Below, piece by piece: positions 8,410 to 17,778 of a stretch of DNA of 64,000 nucleotides. Below the pieces are notes generated by a model. That model was not told where the DNA came from. It did no database searches and saw only the letters and a program-made list of their open reading frames with translations. Positions within the stretch are counted from its first letter, which is position 1. The number at the start of each line of letters is the position of its first letter. Source of the stretch: an uncultured bacterium (lineage in GTDB: Bacteria; Bacillota; Clostridia; Peptostreptococcales; Anaerovoracaceae). The DNA lies in assembly GCA_905214195.1 (NCBI GenBank), contig CAJMLH010000001.1, forward strand, positions 1 to 64,000, given 5' to 3'. The translations under genes and the position numbers were made by a program.

Positions 8410-9586
8410 GAAGTTTAATATCGTTTTGGCTCTTATAATCGCCATAGCATTGTGGGCTTATGTTTTGGGGGAAGTCAACCCGGAATCATCCATAACTGTA
8501 AAGAATGTACCTATAAATTTTATAAATCAGAAGAATCTTGAAGAGTCGGGACTGACTCTGCTTGAGAGCAGCGATACGACGGTGAATATAAATATTTCCG
8601 GAAAAAGAACTGTAATAACAAAAGTTGAAGCAGATGATTTTTCCGTTACGGCGGACATAGAGGGGCTTAAGAAAGGTGAACATACCGTGCGCCTTAATAT
8701 ATCAGGCCCGGACGATGTAAAAATTGATCATGTAAATATTGAAAAAACCAAGGTTAAAATAGATGAACTTGCAACTGTGGATAAAGAAGTTGAAGTTGTG
8801 GTAAACGGCCAAACGGGCAGCGACAAGGAAGCTGATATCATAGAGCAAAGCCTTGACACAGTAAAGGTGACGGGAGCAAAAACTCTTGTGGAAAAAGTGG
8901 ATAAAGTTCAGGCATTGATCGAACTTAAAAACATAGGGTCAGAAATGTCATCTTTTGATACATCTCTTACACCTGTGGATAAAAGTGGGCTTCAGGTACT
9001 CAATGTAAGACTCAGTAACTCAAAAGTTAAGATAACAGCAGTAATGCTTAACAAAAAAACAGTAAATCTTCATGTACCGGTAACAGGAGAAAATTCAGGA
9101 GATGTGGAGAGAATCGTATCAGTACCTAAGACGGTTATGATAAAAGGTTCGGAAGAGGTGCTTAAGGACATAACAGAGATAACATGCAGGACTCTTGATG
9201 TTTCCGGTGTTTACTCAAATACCAATATAGAATTGAGTCCACTGCTTCCGGAGGGTATCAAGTTAAGTGATGATTCCTTGGGAATTTCAGCCAAGGTGAC
9301 AGTCAAAGACCTTAGCAAAAAAACTTTAGAATTCAGTCAGAATGATATAAACCTTTTAAATAAATCAGACGGCCTATCATATACTGTAAATACAGCAAAA
9401 CTCAGTATAGAGGCGATAGGCAAAGAGAGCATTATAAACGAGCTCTCTGCCGCAGATTTTACCGTTTCCGCAGATGTGGCAGGCCTTGGAAAAGGCACGC
9501 ATACGGTAACGATTATTGTAAATTGCGGCAAAGATATACTTTCGGCAGTGCCGTCTGCTGAAAGAGTGGAGATAACCATTGAATAA
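8396..9586 (+). CDS. cdaR: CdaR (YbbR-domain regulator of CdaA)
   Basis: The 396-aa protein has an N-terminal membrane anchor (FNIVLALIIAIALWAYV, residues 6-22) and several extracytoplasmic YbbR repeats. Their VKNVPINF ... VEADDFSVTADI pattern recurs near the C-terminus as LSAADFTVSADVAG. It interacts with CdaA at the membrane and tunes c-di-AMP synthesis. The ATG at 8396 is placed 7 nt after AGAGGTG; an in-frame GTG at 8387 lies within that SD. It overlaps the end of cdaA by 14 nt, so the two are translationally coupled. Confidence 0.93.
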   Translation: MLKSKKFNIVLALIIAIALWAYVLGEVNPESSITVKNVPINFINQKNLEESGLTLLESSDTTVNINISGKRTVITKVEADDFSVTADIEGLKKGEHTVRLNISGPDDVKIDHVNIEKTKVKIDELATVDKEVEVVVNGQTGSDKEADIIEQSLDTVKVTGAKTLVEKVDKVQALIELKNIGSEMSSFDTSLTPVDKSGLQVLNVRLSNSKVKITAVMLNKKTVNLHVPVTGENSGDVERIVSVPKTVMIKGSEEVLKDITEITCRTLDVSGVYSNTNIELSPLLPEGIKLSDDSLGISAKVTVKDLSKKTLEFSQNDINLLNKSDGLSYTVNTAKLSIEAIGKESIINELSAADFTVSADVAGLGKGTHTVTIIVNCGKDILSAVPSAERVEITIE

Positions 9587-9601
9587 AAGTGAGGGAAGAA
9601 A

Positions 9602-10951
9602 ATGGGAAGATTATTTGGAACTGACGGAGTCAGAGGGGTTGCCAACAAAGAATTAACTCCGGAGCTGGCATTTAATCTGGGTAAAGCAGGTACTTATGTG
9701 CTTAAAGCAAAAAACAAAAGACCTGTAGTCGTTATCGGTAAAGACACCAGAATATCGGGAGACATGCTGGAAAGTGCTTTGGAGGCAGGTATACTTGCGG
9801 TAGGCGGTAATGTCATAAAACTTGGTGTAATACCGACTCCGGCAGTAGCATACCTTGCAAGATATTATAATGCAGATGCAGGTATAGTTATAAGTGCATC
9901 TCATAATACTTTTGAGTACAACGGAATAAAGTTCTTTAACGGAGACGGCTATAAGTTAGACGATATTCTTGAAGAGAAGATAGAAGATTTGATAATAAGC
10001 AGTGTGGATGTTAACAGCCATATTACAGGTGAATTGGTTGGCCGGTGTCTTGAAGGCTCAGAGGACGCAGCTGACCTTTATATAAAGCATTTGCTTGAAA
10101 CTGTTGATTTCAGACTTGATGGAGTAAAGGTGGCTTTGGACTGTGCCAACGGAGCATCATACGAAATAGCGCCAAGAGTTTATAAGGCTCTTGGGGCAGA
10201 AGTTTCCGTAATGGGCAATAACCCTGACGGAATCAACATAAACGGAGGATGCGGATCCACTCATCCGGAAAAACTTGGCGAGTTGGTAAAGAAAACAGGC
10301 TCGGATATAGGGCTTGCTTTTGACGGAGATGCAGACCGCCTTATAGTTGTTGACGAAAATGGAAATGCAATCGACGGAGACAGAGTAATTGCTATTTGTG
10401 CCAGAATGCTCAAAGAAGAGGGAAGACTTGCTGAAAACAAAGTTACGGCAACCGTTATGAGTAATATAGGCTTCCATAAAGCTATGGAAAGTTCCGGAAT
10501 AGAGGTGGATGTTACAGGTGTAGGAGACAGATATGTTCTGGAAAAAATGCTGAAAACAGGCTGCGTTATAGGAGGTGAACAGTCCGGTCATATAATTTTC
10601 AAAGAACATACGACTACCGGAGACGGAGTCCTTTCGTCTTTGCAGTTTATGAAAGCGTTAAAGATAAGCGGCAAAACACCTTCTGAACTTGCCGGAGAAA
10701 TAGAAATTTTCCCGCAAGTTTTGGTTAATGCTAAAATAAATAACGATTATAAAAAGACTTATATGGAAGATCCGGATGTAGTTCAGGCTATAAAAGAAGT
10801 AGAAACGATATTGTCAGGAAACGGCAGAGTTTTAATACGACCTTCCGGTACTGAACCTTTGGTGAGGGTAATGCTTGAGGGCAATGATGAAACTCAGCTT
10901 TATGAGCTTGCTCACAAGTTGGCCGGCTTGATTGAAGAAAAATTTAGGTAG
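9602..10951 (+). CDS. glmM: phosphoglucosamine mutase
   Basis: The enzyme interconverts glucosamine-6-phosphate and glucosamine-1-phosphate for UDP-GlcNAc and peptidoglycan synthesis. The 449-aa protein opens with GRLFGTDGVRG. It carries the phosphoserine loop VISASHN with Ser100, the metal site AFDGDADR at about 239-246, and the sugar-phosphate loop RPSGTEPLVRVM near the C-terminus. In this operon GlmM also binds CdaA and lowers its activity in species where it has been tested. glmS begins 9 nt after its stop. Confidence 0.97.
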   Translation: MGRLFGTDGVRGVANKELTPELAFNLGKAGTYVLKAKNKRPVVVIGKDTRISGDMLESALEAGILAVGGNVIKLGVIPTPAVAYLARYYNADAGIVISASHNTFEYNGIKFFNGDGYKLDDILEEKIEDLIISSVDVNSHITGELVGRCLEGSEDAADLYIKHLLETVDFRLDGVKVALDCANGASYEIAPRVYKALGAEVSVMGNNPDGININGGCGSTHPEKLGELVKKTGSDIGLAFDGDADRLIVVDENGNAIDGDRVIAICARMLKEEGRLAENKVTATVMSNIGFHKAMESSGIEVDVTGVGDRYVLEKMLKTGCVIGGEQSGHIIFKEHTTTGDGVLSSLQFMKALKISGKTPSELAGEIEIFPQVLVNAKINNDYKKTYMEDPDVVQAIKEVETILSGNGRVLIRPSGTEPLVRVMLEGNDETQLYELAHKLAGLIEEKFR

Positions 10952-10960
10952 GTGAAAAGA

Positions 10961-12796
10961 ATGTGTGGTATTGTAGGATATGTAGGCAATAAAAATGCTA
11001 AGGATATAGTAATAGACGGACTCAAAAAGCTTGAGTACAGGGGTTACGATTCAGCCGGGATTGCAATAGTGAGAAACGGCAAGTTAGAAGTTAAAAAACA
11101 TGTGGGCGGAATAGCTAATTTGGAAAACCTTATAGGCGATGATCCTATGGACAGTCCTGTTGCGATAGGGCATACAAGATGGGCAACTCATGGAGCACCA
11201 TCTGATACGAATGCTCATCCGCATGTAAGTCAGAACGGTAAGATTGCAATAGTTCATAACGGAATAATTGAGAACTATGTTGAACTCAGACAGGAGCTTA
11301 TCGAAGAACATGGCATAAATTTCAAATCCGAAACCGATACTGAAGTGGTAGCACAGCTTATAGGTGTAATATATGAGCAAAAGAAAGATCTTCTTGAATC
11401 GGTATTTGCTGCTGTTGAAAAAATGAGAGGAGCATATGCGATTGTAGCCATAGCAGAGGATGAACCTGACAAAATGGTAGCAGTGCGTAAGGATGCGCCG
11501 TTAATCGTGGGATTGGGAAAAGGAAGTAATTTTGTAGCATCGGATATTCCGGCACTGCTCAAATATGTAAAAGAAATTTATCTCATAGAAAATAATGAGA
11601 CTGTACTTCTGACAGGCGACAATGTGACAATATTTGATGAAAACAGGAATACAGTTGAAAGAGAAGTATTTCATGTAACATGGGATGTAGATGCAGCTGA
11701 AAAAGAGGGTTATGAACATTTCATGCTTAAGGAAATCTATGAACAGCCAAAAGGACTTTCGGAAACTCTAAACCGCCGTCTTGATGATACAGGAAAGATA
11801 AACCTTGAGGGTATTTCTATTACAAAAGAAGATATAGAAAATCTCAGCAAAATATATATCGTTGCCTGCGGAACAGCTTACCATGCAGGACTTGTAGGCA
11901 AATATATCATAGAAAAGCTTGTAAAGGTGCCGGTTGAAGTTGATGTTGCTTCAGAATTCCGTTACAGAGATCCGTTAGTTGATGAAAACACCCTTTTCAT
12001 AGCAATCAGTCAATCGGGAGAAACTCTCGATACACTTGCAGCCTTAAGAGAAGCAAAAAAGAAAGGTGCAAGGGTGCTTAGTGTTGTAAATGTTGTAGGT
12101 AGCTCAGTTGCTCGTGAATCCGATGATGTATTCTATACCTGGGCAGGTCCGGAGATTGCCGTAGCTTCAACTAAAGCATATACAACTCAGCTTATGTGCA
12201 TGTATATGTTGGCTCTTTATATGGCTTTAGAAAAAGGAACTGTAACAAGAGCGTTTTACGACGAGTTTATTAAAGATTTACAGGAAACACCTGACAAGTT
12301 AAAAGAATTTTTGAAAAAGGCTGATGAGATAGAAGCTCTTGCAAAAACACTCTATAACAGGGAGCAGGTATTCTTTATAGGAAGAGGTCTTGATTCGGCA
12401 GTATCTTATGAAGGATCTCTTAAACTTAAAGAAATTTCATATATCAACTCTTTTGCCATAGCCGCGGGAGAACTTAAACACGGAACAATAGCTCTTATGG
12501 AACCGGGAACACTTGTAATAGCTTTAGCATGTCAAGATTTCCTTTATGAAAAGATGGTTTCAAATATTCAGGAAATAAAAGCAAGAGATGCTTATGTTCT
12601 TGCAGTTGCAAAAGAAGGTAATCAATCAATAGCGAAGCAGAGTGATAAGATGGTATATATTCCGGAATGCAGAGATGAAATAGTTCCGTTGATTAGTGTA
12701 GTTCCGCTTCAGCTGTTTGCATATTATGTGGCCAGAGAAAGAGGCTGCAACATTGATAAGCCAAAGAACCTTGCTAAATCAGTAACAGTAGAATAA
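10961..12796 (+). CDS. glmS: glutamine-fructose-6-phosphate aminotransferase (isomerizing)
   Basis: The enzyme makes glucosamine-6-phosphate from fructose-6-phosphate and glutamine, the entry step to amino sugars. The start must be ATG 10961, so that Met is followed by the catalytic Cys of the glutaminase domain (MCGIVGYVG). An upstream in-frame GTG (10952) overlaps the AGGTG SD. It is 611 aa, with the class II amidotransferase domain at 1-240, two SIS domains (AISQSGETLDTLAAL near 350 and the ELKHGTIAL region near 505), and the C-terminal KPKNLAKSVTVE. There is only a 9-nt gap to glmM, so no glmS ribozyme is present here. Confidence 0.97.
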   Translation: MCGIVGYVGNKNAKDIVIDGLKKLEYRGYDSAGIAIVRNGKLEVKKHVGGIANLENLIGDDPMDSPVAIGHTRWATHGAPSDTNAHPHVSQNGKIAIVHNGIIENYVELRQELIEEHGINFKSETDTEVVAQLIGVIYEQKKDLLESVFAAVEKMRGAYAIVAIAEDEPDKMVAVRKDAPLIVGLGKGSNFVASDIPALLKYVKEIYLIENNETVLLTGDNVTIFDENRNTVEREVFHVTWDVDAAEKEGYEHFMLKEIYEQPKGLSETLNRRLDDTGKINLEGISITKEDIENLSKIYIVACGTAYHAGLVGKYIIEKLVKVPVEVDVASEFRYRDPLVDENTLFIAISQSGETLDTLAALREAKKKGARVLSVVNVVGSSVARESDDVFYTWAGPEIAVASTKAYTTQLMCMYMLALYMALEKGTVTRAFYDEFIKDLQETPDKLKEFLKKADEIEALAKTLYNREQVFFIGRGLDSAVSYEGSLKLKEISYINSFAIAAGELKHGTIALMEPGTLVIALACQDFLYEKMVSNIQEIKARDAYVLAVAKEGNQSIAKQSDKMVYIPECRDEIVPLISVVPLQLFAYYVARERGCNIDKPKNLAKSVTVE

Positions 12797-12825
12797 ATAG
12801 CGTTTGCAGTTTTCAGGAGATAAAA

Positions 12826-14076
12826 ATGGAAAAATATCAAGTAAGAGATTTAAACCTGGCTCCGTCAGGGCATAGAAAAATACAATGGGTAAGAGATAAC
12901 ATGCCTCTCCTCAGGGGTCTGGAAGAAGAATTTAAAAAGACAAGACCGTTTGAGGGAATCAAGATTTCACTTTCAGTTCATCTGGAGGCTAAGACTGCAT
13001 ATCTTTGTCTTGTTCTTGCAGCCGGTGGGGCAGATATGGCAGTTACGGGAAGCAATATATTAAGTACACAAGATGATGTTGCAGCAGCCCTTGCAGACGC
13101 AGGACTGAAAGTTTATGCTTATCATGGAGCTACTCAGGAAGAATATGAAAAGCATATAGAAATGTGCCTTATGCATAAACCTAATATCGTAATTGATGAC
13201 GGTGCAGATTTAGTTACATTCCTTCATGATAAACGCCCTGACTTGATGGAAGAAGTATGGGGCGGATGTGAAGAGACTACTACAGGCGTAATCAGGCTGA
13301 AAGCTATGGAAAAAGAAGGAATTCTTAAGTTCCCTATGGTAGCGGTTAATGATGCAGACTGTAAACATCTTTTTGATAACAGATACGGAACCGGTCAGTC
13401 TACTTGGGACAGCATAATGCGAAATACAAATTTGATAGTTGCCGCAAAAAAAGTAGTTGTTGTTGGATACGGCTGGTGTTCAAGAGGAATCGCCATGAGA
13501 GCAGCTTCCCTTGGTGCTCAGGTGATTGTTACGGAAATTGATCCTGTGAAAGCTATCGAAGCAAAGATGGATGGTTTTTCTGTTATGCCTATGGCAAAAG
13601 CCGCTCATTTCGGAGATATATTTGTGACGGCAACCGGATGCTGCAAAACTATAACTACAGATCATATGATGTCTATGAAAGACGGGGCTATTCTTGCTAA
13701 TGCAGGTCACTTTAATTGTGAAATTGATATGGATGCCCTTGAAAAATTTGCAGTTGACAAAAAAGAACGCAGAAACAATATAATGGGATATGAATTGCCA
13801 AACGGAAATTGGGTTAATGTTATCGGAGAGGGTCGCCTTGCAAACATTGCAGCAGCTGACGGTCATCCTGCCGAGATAATGGATTTGAGTTTTGCCGTTC
13901 AGGCCATGTCTGCATTGTATATAAAGGATAATCATGACAAACTTGAAAATAAGGTTATAGATGTTTCTAAAGAGATAGATGATGTTATAGCACGCAAAAA
14001 ATTAGAAGCATGGAATATTGAGATAGACAGCCTGACAGAAGAACAAGAGGAATATTTAAACAGCTGGCAGGTATAG
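12826..14076 (+). CDS. ahcY: adenosylhomocysteinase
   Basis: The enzyme reversibly splits S-adenosylhomocysteine into adenosine and homocysteine, recycling the product of methylation reactions. The 416-aa protein shows the substrate-domain patterns LSVHLEAKTAYL and the catalytic DDGADL. The NAD-binding Rossmann fold has VVVVGYGWCSRGIAMRA at about 207-223, and ANAGHFNCEID follows. The usual C-terminal K-x-x-x-Y-R-Y tail is absent, as in short bacterial forms. The ATG follows AGGAG. It is followed 12 nt later by a DUF436 gene, so the two form an operon. Confidence 0.93.
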   Translation: MEKYQVRDLNLAPSGHRKIQWVRDNMPLLRGLEEEFKKTRPFEGIKISLSVHLEAKTAYLCLVLAAGGADMAVTGSNILSTQDDVAAALADAGLKVYAYHGATQEEYEKHIEMCLMHKPNIVIDDGADLVTFLHDKRPDLMEEVWGGCEETTTGVIRLKAMEKEGILKFPMVAVNDADCKHLFDNRYGTGQSTWDSIMRNTNLIVAAKKVVVVGYGWCSRGIAMRAASLGAQVIVTEIDPVKAIEAKMDGFSVMPMAKAAHFGDIFVTATGCCKTITTDHMMSMKDGAILANAGHFNCEIDMDALEKFAVDKKERRNNIMGYELPNGNWVNVIGEGRLANIAAADGHPAEIMDLSFAVQAMSALYIKDNHDKLENKVIDVSKEIDDVIARKKLEAWNIEIDSLTEEQEEYLNSWQV

Positions 14077-14088
14077 GAGGCGATTAAA

Positions 14089-14658
14089 TTGACTTATGAG
14101 GAAATTAAGACACAGGCAGCAGATGCTTGCAGTGAGCTTGTAGAGATTGCCAAACTTCAGAAAGGCGATATTCTTGTCGTAGGATGCAGTTCGAGCGAGG
14201 TAATGGGTCTTAGAATCGGAAAAGGGTCTGATGTAAATGCGGCAGAGGCAGTATATGAAGGGATTATGAGTGTCATAAAGCAAAAAGGAATATTTTTGGC
14301 AGCACAGTGCTGTGAACATCTCAACAGAGCTGTAATAGTTGAAAAAGAAGCATTGCTTCCGGGCAGTGAAATCGTAAATGTGGTTCCGCAGCCTAAAGCA
14401 GGCGGTTCATTTGCGACTACTGTATATCATAATGCAAAATGTCCTGTAGCGGTTGAAACTATAAAGGCTGATGCAGGAATGGATATAGGAGATACTCTTA
14501 TAGGTATGCAGCTAAAGAAAGTTGCTGTGCCGGTAAGGCTTTCTGTAAAATCCATAGGCGAGGCACATCTTACTTGTGCAAGGACCAGACCTAAATTCAT
14601 AGGCGGTCAGAGAGCGATTTATGATGAAAAGCTTTCAGGTGGAGATATTCCAAGATAA
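14089..14658 (+). CDS. DUF436 / TIGR01440 family protein (YwlG-like)
   Basis: The 189-aa protein matches the UPF0340/TIGR01440 pattern. Diagnostic stretches are DILVVGCSSSEVMG (about 27-40), AAQCCEHLNRA (64-74) and HLTCARTRPKFIGGQRA near the C-terminus. The paired cysteines of AQCCEH are conserved in the family, but the function is unknown. The start is TTG 14089, 8 nt after AGGAGG. It is likely cotranscribed with ahcY. In Bacillus the homologue sits near glyA/upp, so any link to one-carbon metabolism is only suggestive. Confidence 0.88.
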   Translation: MTYEEIKTQAADACSELVEIAKLQKGDILVVGCSSSEVMGLRIGKGSDVNAAEAVYEGIMSVIKQKGIFLAAQCCEHLNRAVIVEKEALLPGSEIVNVVPQPKAGGSFATTVYHNAKCPVAVETIKADAGMDIGDTLIGMQLKKVAVPVRLSVKSIGEAHLTCARTRPKFIGGQRAIYDEKLSGGDIPR

Positions 14659-14774
14659 TAAATAATAAACAATAAATTTTAAAATCCGGTAACAAAATAT
14701 TGCTTAAAGTCATATTGTATACTACAACTGAATAAAGTTTAGTTTAAAAAATATGAAAGAAGCAGGTGAATTAA

Positions 14775-14876
14775 ATGGGAAATAATTGTGGTCTTTTAGG
14801 AGACGGTGGTGTTGATACCAGCTTATTATTCTTCTTCTTGTTACTGGTAATAATTTTCTGTAATTGTTACAATTAG
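14775..14876 (+). CDS. 33-aa single-pass membrane peptide
   Basis: A short ORF starts at ATG 14775 with AGGTG 8 nt upstream and has its own terminator 15 nt past the stop. The product has a polar Gly/Asn/Asp head with Cys5, a strongly hydrophobic core of Leu/Phe/Ile/Val (about residues 17-28), and a CNCYN tail. It resembles small clostridial and Bacillus YjcZ-like membrane peptides, which are often made during sporulation. The assignment is tentative and the function unknown. Confidence 0.6.
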   Translation: MGNNCGLLGDGGVDTSLLFFFLLLVIIFCNCYN

Positions 14877-14890
14877 ACAGTTGATACCTA

Positions 14891-14924
14891 AAAGCGACTG
14901 CCCTTAGGGGCGGTCGCTTTTGCT
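14891..14924 (+). terminator. intrinsic terminator after the 33-aa ORF
   Basis: AAAGCGACTGCCC (14891-14903) pairs with GGGCGGTCGCTTT (14908-14920), including one G-U, and the T-rich sequence TGCTTTG follows. Confidence 0.85.
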
Positions 14925-15015
14925 TTGATTGAAAAATAGAGGGATTTCCGTCGGCAATGTAATGTCAACGAGTGGTTTTGCTGTTTTAATACTAAAGTTT
15001 AGTCAAAATATACTC

Positions 15016-15060
15016 ATGGGTAATTGTTAAAATTTTACGAAACCGCTATAGTTTACCCAT
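15016..15060 (+). promoter_or_regulatory. nhaC promoter enclosed by an 8-bp dyad
   Basis: The promoter is TTGTTA (15024-15029), 17 bp, TATAGT (15047-15052). Perfect arms ATGGGTAA (15016-15023) and TTACCCAT (15053-15060) abut its outer edges exactly. The arms may be an operator for an unknown regulator. A second hairpin, AGCCGA/TCGGCT (15061-15078), lies at the very start of the predicted transcript. Confidence 0.6.
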
Positions 15061-15115
15061 AGCCGAAGTTAATCGGCTGTGTGAGTTTTATTATTTATTT
15101 ATAGGAGGACTTATT

Positions 15116-16624
15116 ATGGGTAAGAAGATTCCTTTATGGCAATGTCTAATTGTCATCCTGGCGATGATCGGATTGCTGGTTTGGTCTATCGTTAAAGACT
15201 CAGGCGGCGAACCTCATATCGCACTTTTATTAGCTGCAGCTGTTGCTGCTGTCGTTGCTTTCGCTAACGGTTGGAAATGGGCATACCTTGAACAGGGTAT
15301 ACTTGCTTCCATCAACAGATCCATGCAGGCTATCCTGATTCTGGCTATCGTAGGTTCTATGATCGCTTCCTGGATGGCAGCCGGAACTATCCCTTCAATG
15401 ATGTACTACGGAATTATGGTTATCAGCCCTAAGGTATTCCTTGTTACCGCTTGTATCCTTTGTTCCATAGTTTCGCTGGCTACAGGTTCATCCTGGTCAA
15501 CTGCAGGTTCCATGGGTGTTGCTCTTATCGGTGTAGGAACAGCTCTCGGATTCCCTGAGGTAATGACTGCCGGCGCAGTAGTATCCGGCGCATACTTCGG
15601 TGACAAGATGTCTCCTCTGTCAGATACTACAAACCTGGCTCCTGCAATGGCAGGCGCTACCCTGTTCGATCATATCAAGCACATGATCTATACAACAGGT
15701 ACTTCAATGGTTATCGCACTTATCGCTTATACAGTTATGGGATTCATGTTCTCATCCGGAAACGAAGTTGACATGAGTGTTGTTGAAGAAGTTAAAGAAT
15801 TCATCAAGGCTTCCTCCAACATCAGCATCATCGCTCTGCTTCCTCCGGTATTCGTAATCGCAGCTGTAGCTCTCAAGCTTCCTGCTATTCCGTCACTCTT
15901 AGGCGGTGTACTTATCGGTGTTCCTTTGATGTTTATGAACAAAGCTCACATCGATTCAGCTCTCGTTGCAGCTGAAACTGCAAAAGAAGGTCTTACTAAC
16001 AACATCTTCTACATGCTCAACAATGGTATAGCAATGGGTAATGTTCCTGAAGGCGCTTCTGATATTATAAATGAGCTTTCATCCTTGCTGTCCAGTGCAG
16101 GTATGCAGGGTATGATGTGGACTATCTCCATAATCCTGATGGCAATGTGCTTCGGCGGTATCGTAGACTGCACAGGAATGATGGCAACATTTGCAAACCT
16201 GCTTCTTAAGGTTGCAAAAGGAAGAGGCGGACTGGTTCTGGCAACAGAATTCTCTTGCCTGTTCGTAAACGCAGTATGCTGCGACCAGTATCTGTCACTG
16301 GTACTGCCTGGCAGAATGTTCAAGGAAGCTTTCGAAGATATGAGACTTGCTCCTAAGAACTTGTCAAGATGTCTGGAAGACTGCGGAACAATCACTTCCA
16401 ACTTCTTCCCTTGGAATACATGCGGTGCTACTATGAGAACATTCCTCGGAGTAGGAAGCGGATATATTCCATATGCAATACTTAACTGGCTCAACCCTAT
16501 AGTATCTTGTATCTTTGGATTTACTGGAATCACAATGACTAAGATGACTGAAGAAGAGTACCAGAGAATATTGGAAGAAAGAGAAGCTGAAAAAGAAGCT
16601 GCTCTGAAAGCTCTCGAAGCATAA
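15116..16624 (+). CDS. nhaC: NhaC family Na+/H+ (or related) antiporter
   Basis: The 502-aa integral membrane protein has about eleven to twelve hydrophobic segments. It shows the NhaC signature VSLATGSSWSTAGSMGVAL near 120-139 and GAYFGDKMSPLSDTTNLAP near 160-178. The family exchanges cytoplasmic protons with Na+, and some members exchange lactate or malate. The ATG has AGGAGG upstream. Codon choice favours ATC, TTC, CTG and GCT more than the neighbours, as in highly expressed genes. It has its own strong promoter and terminator and is therefore monocistronic. Its true substrate is not fixed by sequence. Confidence 0.9.
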   Translation: MGKKIPLWQCLIVILAMIGLLVWSIVKDSGGEPHIALLLAAAVAAVVAFANGWKWAYLEQGILASINRSMQAILILAIVGSMIASWMAAGTIPSMMYYGIMVISPKVFLVTACILCSIVSLATGSSWSTAGSMGVALIGVGTALGFPEVMTAGAVVSGAYFGDKMSPLSDTTNLAPAMAGATLFDHIKHMIYTTGTSMVIALIAYTVMGFMFSSGNEVDMSVVEEVKEFIKASSNISIIALLPPVFVIAAVALKLPAIPSLLGGVLIGVPLMFMNKAHIDSALVAAETAKEGLTNNIFYMLNNGIAMGNVPEGASDIINELSSLLSSAGMQGMMWTISIILMAMCFGGIVDCTGMMATFANLLLKVAKGRGGLVLATEFSCLFVNAVCCDQYLSLVLPGRMFKEAFEDMRLAPKNLSRCLEDCGTITSNFFPWNTCGATMRTFLGVGSGYIPYAILNWLNPIVSCIFGFTGITMTKMTEEEYQRILEEREAEKEAALKALEA

Positions 16625-16669
16625 TTTTAAGTCCTCTTTAATACTAAGACGGATGAAAATAAATAAAAC

Positions 16670-16709
16670 ACTCGAAAGACCGGATGTTAATACATTCGGT
16701 CTTTTGAGT
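16670..16709 (+). terminator. intrinsic terminator after nhaC
   Basis: An 18-bp stem with two G-U pairs forms between 16670-16687 and 16692-16709, with a TAAT loop. The T-rich part lies in the 3' arm (CTTTT) and the following GTTT. Confidence 0.75.
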
Positions 16710-16809
16710 TTACAAAAAAACGGATGCTAAGAAAGTGTTTAGGAATACTGAAAAAACAATATCAAGAATATAAATGGTATATAATGTATAATGTGAGAGG
16801 AGGATAGTT

Positions 16810-17754
16810 ATGCCTCAGTTTATACAGTTGATATATATACTTACCATAATTATAGGAGCAGTATGCTTTGCTGTTCAGTCAATGGTAGTTTCAAAGAATC
16901 TCGATGTAAGCAATGAATTGGTTAAAAGCAAAAGAACAAGAGCATTTTTGGCTATAGTTCTCAGCTTCAATGTGTGTGATTTTCTTACAGTATTTCTAAA
17001 CGGTTATGTTACGGCAGAAAGTACAGAACTTATTTTGATAGTAGAAAATGTGCTTGAGATAGCCTTGGCATATGCCCTCATAGCTATGGAAGCAGAATAT
17101 GCCGGAATTAGAGAAAAGAAATGGATGGCAAAAGCATTTGCAGTTGTTGGAATAATAGTTTTCTTGGCTGATGCAGCTTATGCATCAAAATTGCTTAGGA
17201 TAACAGAAGATATTTATTTAGTTCTTATGCTTATGCTGAATGTATTGCCACTAATTGCGGCAATATATTTTTGCAAGGTATATATGAAAAAAATTACAAA
17301 TGAATCTAAAAACAGGATAATAAAGGCATATTTGTCAGTATACAATATTGTGTTTGTATTTTTGTGCATGGTTGTCACATTGAGCCTTATAGATTCAAGA
17401 ACGGAATTTAATTATATAAAATACGATAAAACGGTATATGTTGTATTTTGGTTTGTGTTCAATAGCTTAAATGCAATATTGATATGGAGTTCGTGCCGTG
17501 TAAAAGATACGGAAACGGAGCATTTTGATGAAAATTCAATTGAGCAAAAACTTGACAGAATAGCGCTGAGAGTGGGGCTTACCGGAAGAGAAAAGGAAAT
17601 AGCCAAACTAATTTATGAGGGCAGAACCAATGATGAAATAAGTGAAAAATTGTTCCTCTCTGTCAATACAGTTAAAGTACATACTTCAAACCTTTATAAA
17701 AAAATGGGTGTAAGCAACAGAATTGCCGCTATAAGAAAAATAAGCGAAGAATAA
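16810..17754 (+). CDS. membrane-anchored LuxR-type transcriptional regulator
   Basis: The 314-aa protein has an N-terminal half with about seven hydrophobic segments (residues 5-225). The C-terminal LuxR/FixJ HTH is LTGREKEIAKLIYEGRTNDE at about 256-275, then SVNTVKVHTSNLYKKMGVSN. It has no receiver domain, so the membrane part may be the sensor. Such 7TM-LuxR fusions are frequent in gut Clostridia, and their ligands are mostly unknown. It starts after AGGAGGATAG and two overlapping TATAAT boxes at 16780-16792. It may regulate the adjacent nhaC, but this is inferred from position only. Confidence 0.8.
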   Translation: MPQFIQLIYILTIIIGAVCFAVQSMVVSKNLDVSNELVKSKRTRAFLAIVLSFNVCDFLTVFLNGYVTAESTELILIVENVLEIALAYALIAMEAEYAGIREKKWMAKAFAVVGIIVFLADAAYASKLLRITEDIYLVLMLMLNVLPLIAAIYFCKVYMKKITNESKNRIIKAYLSVYNIVFVFLCMVVTLSLIDSRTEFNYIKYDKTVYVVFWFVFNSLNAILIWSSCRVKDTETEHFDENSIEQKLDRIALRVGLTGREKEIAKLIYEGRTNDEISEKLFLSVNTVKVHTSNLYKKMGVSNRIAAIRKISEE

Positions 17755-17778
17755 GGATGCACTTTTTCAAAAAAATAA

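Noticed and set aside
10940..10961. glmS ribozyme
   Set aside because: Only 9 nt separate glmM and glmS, so there is no room for the ribozyme.
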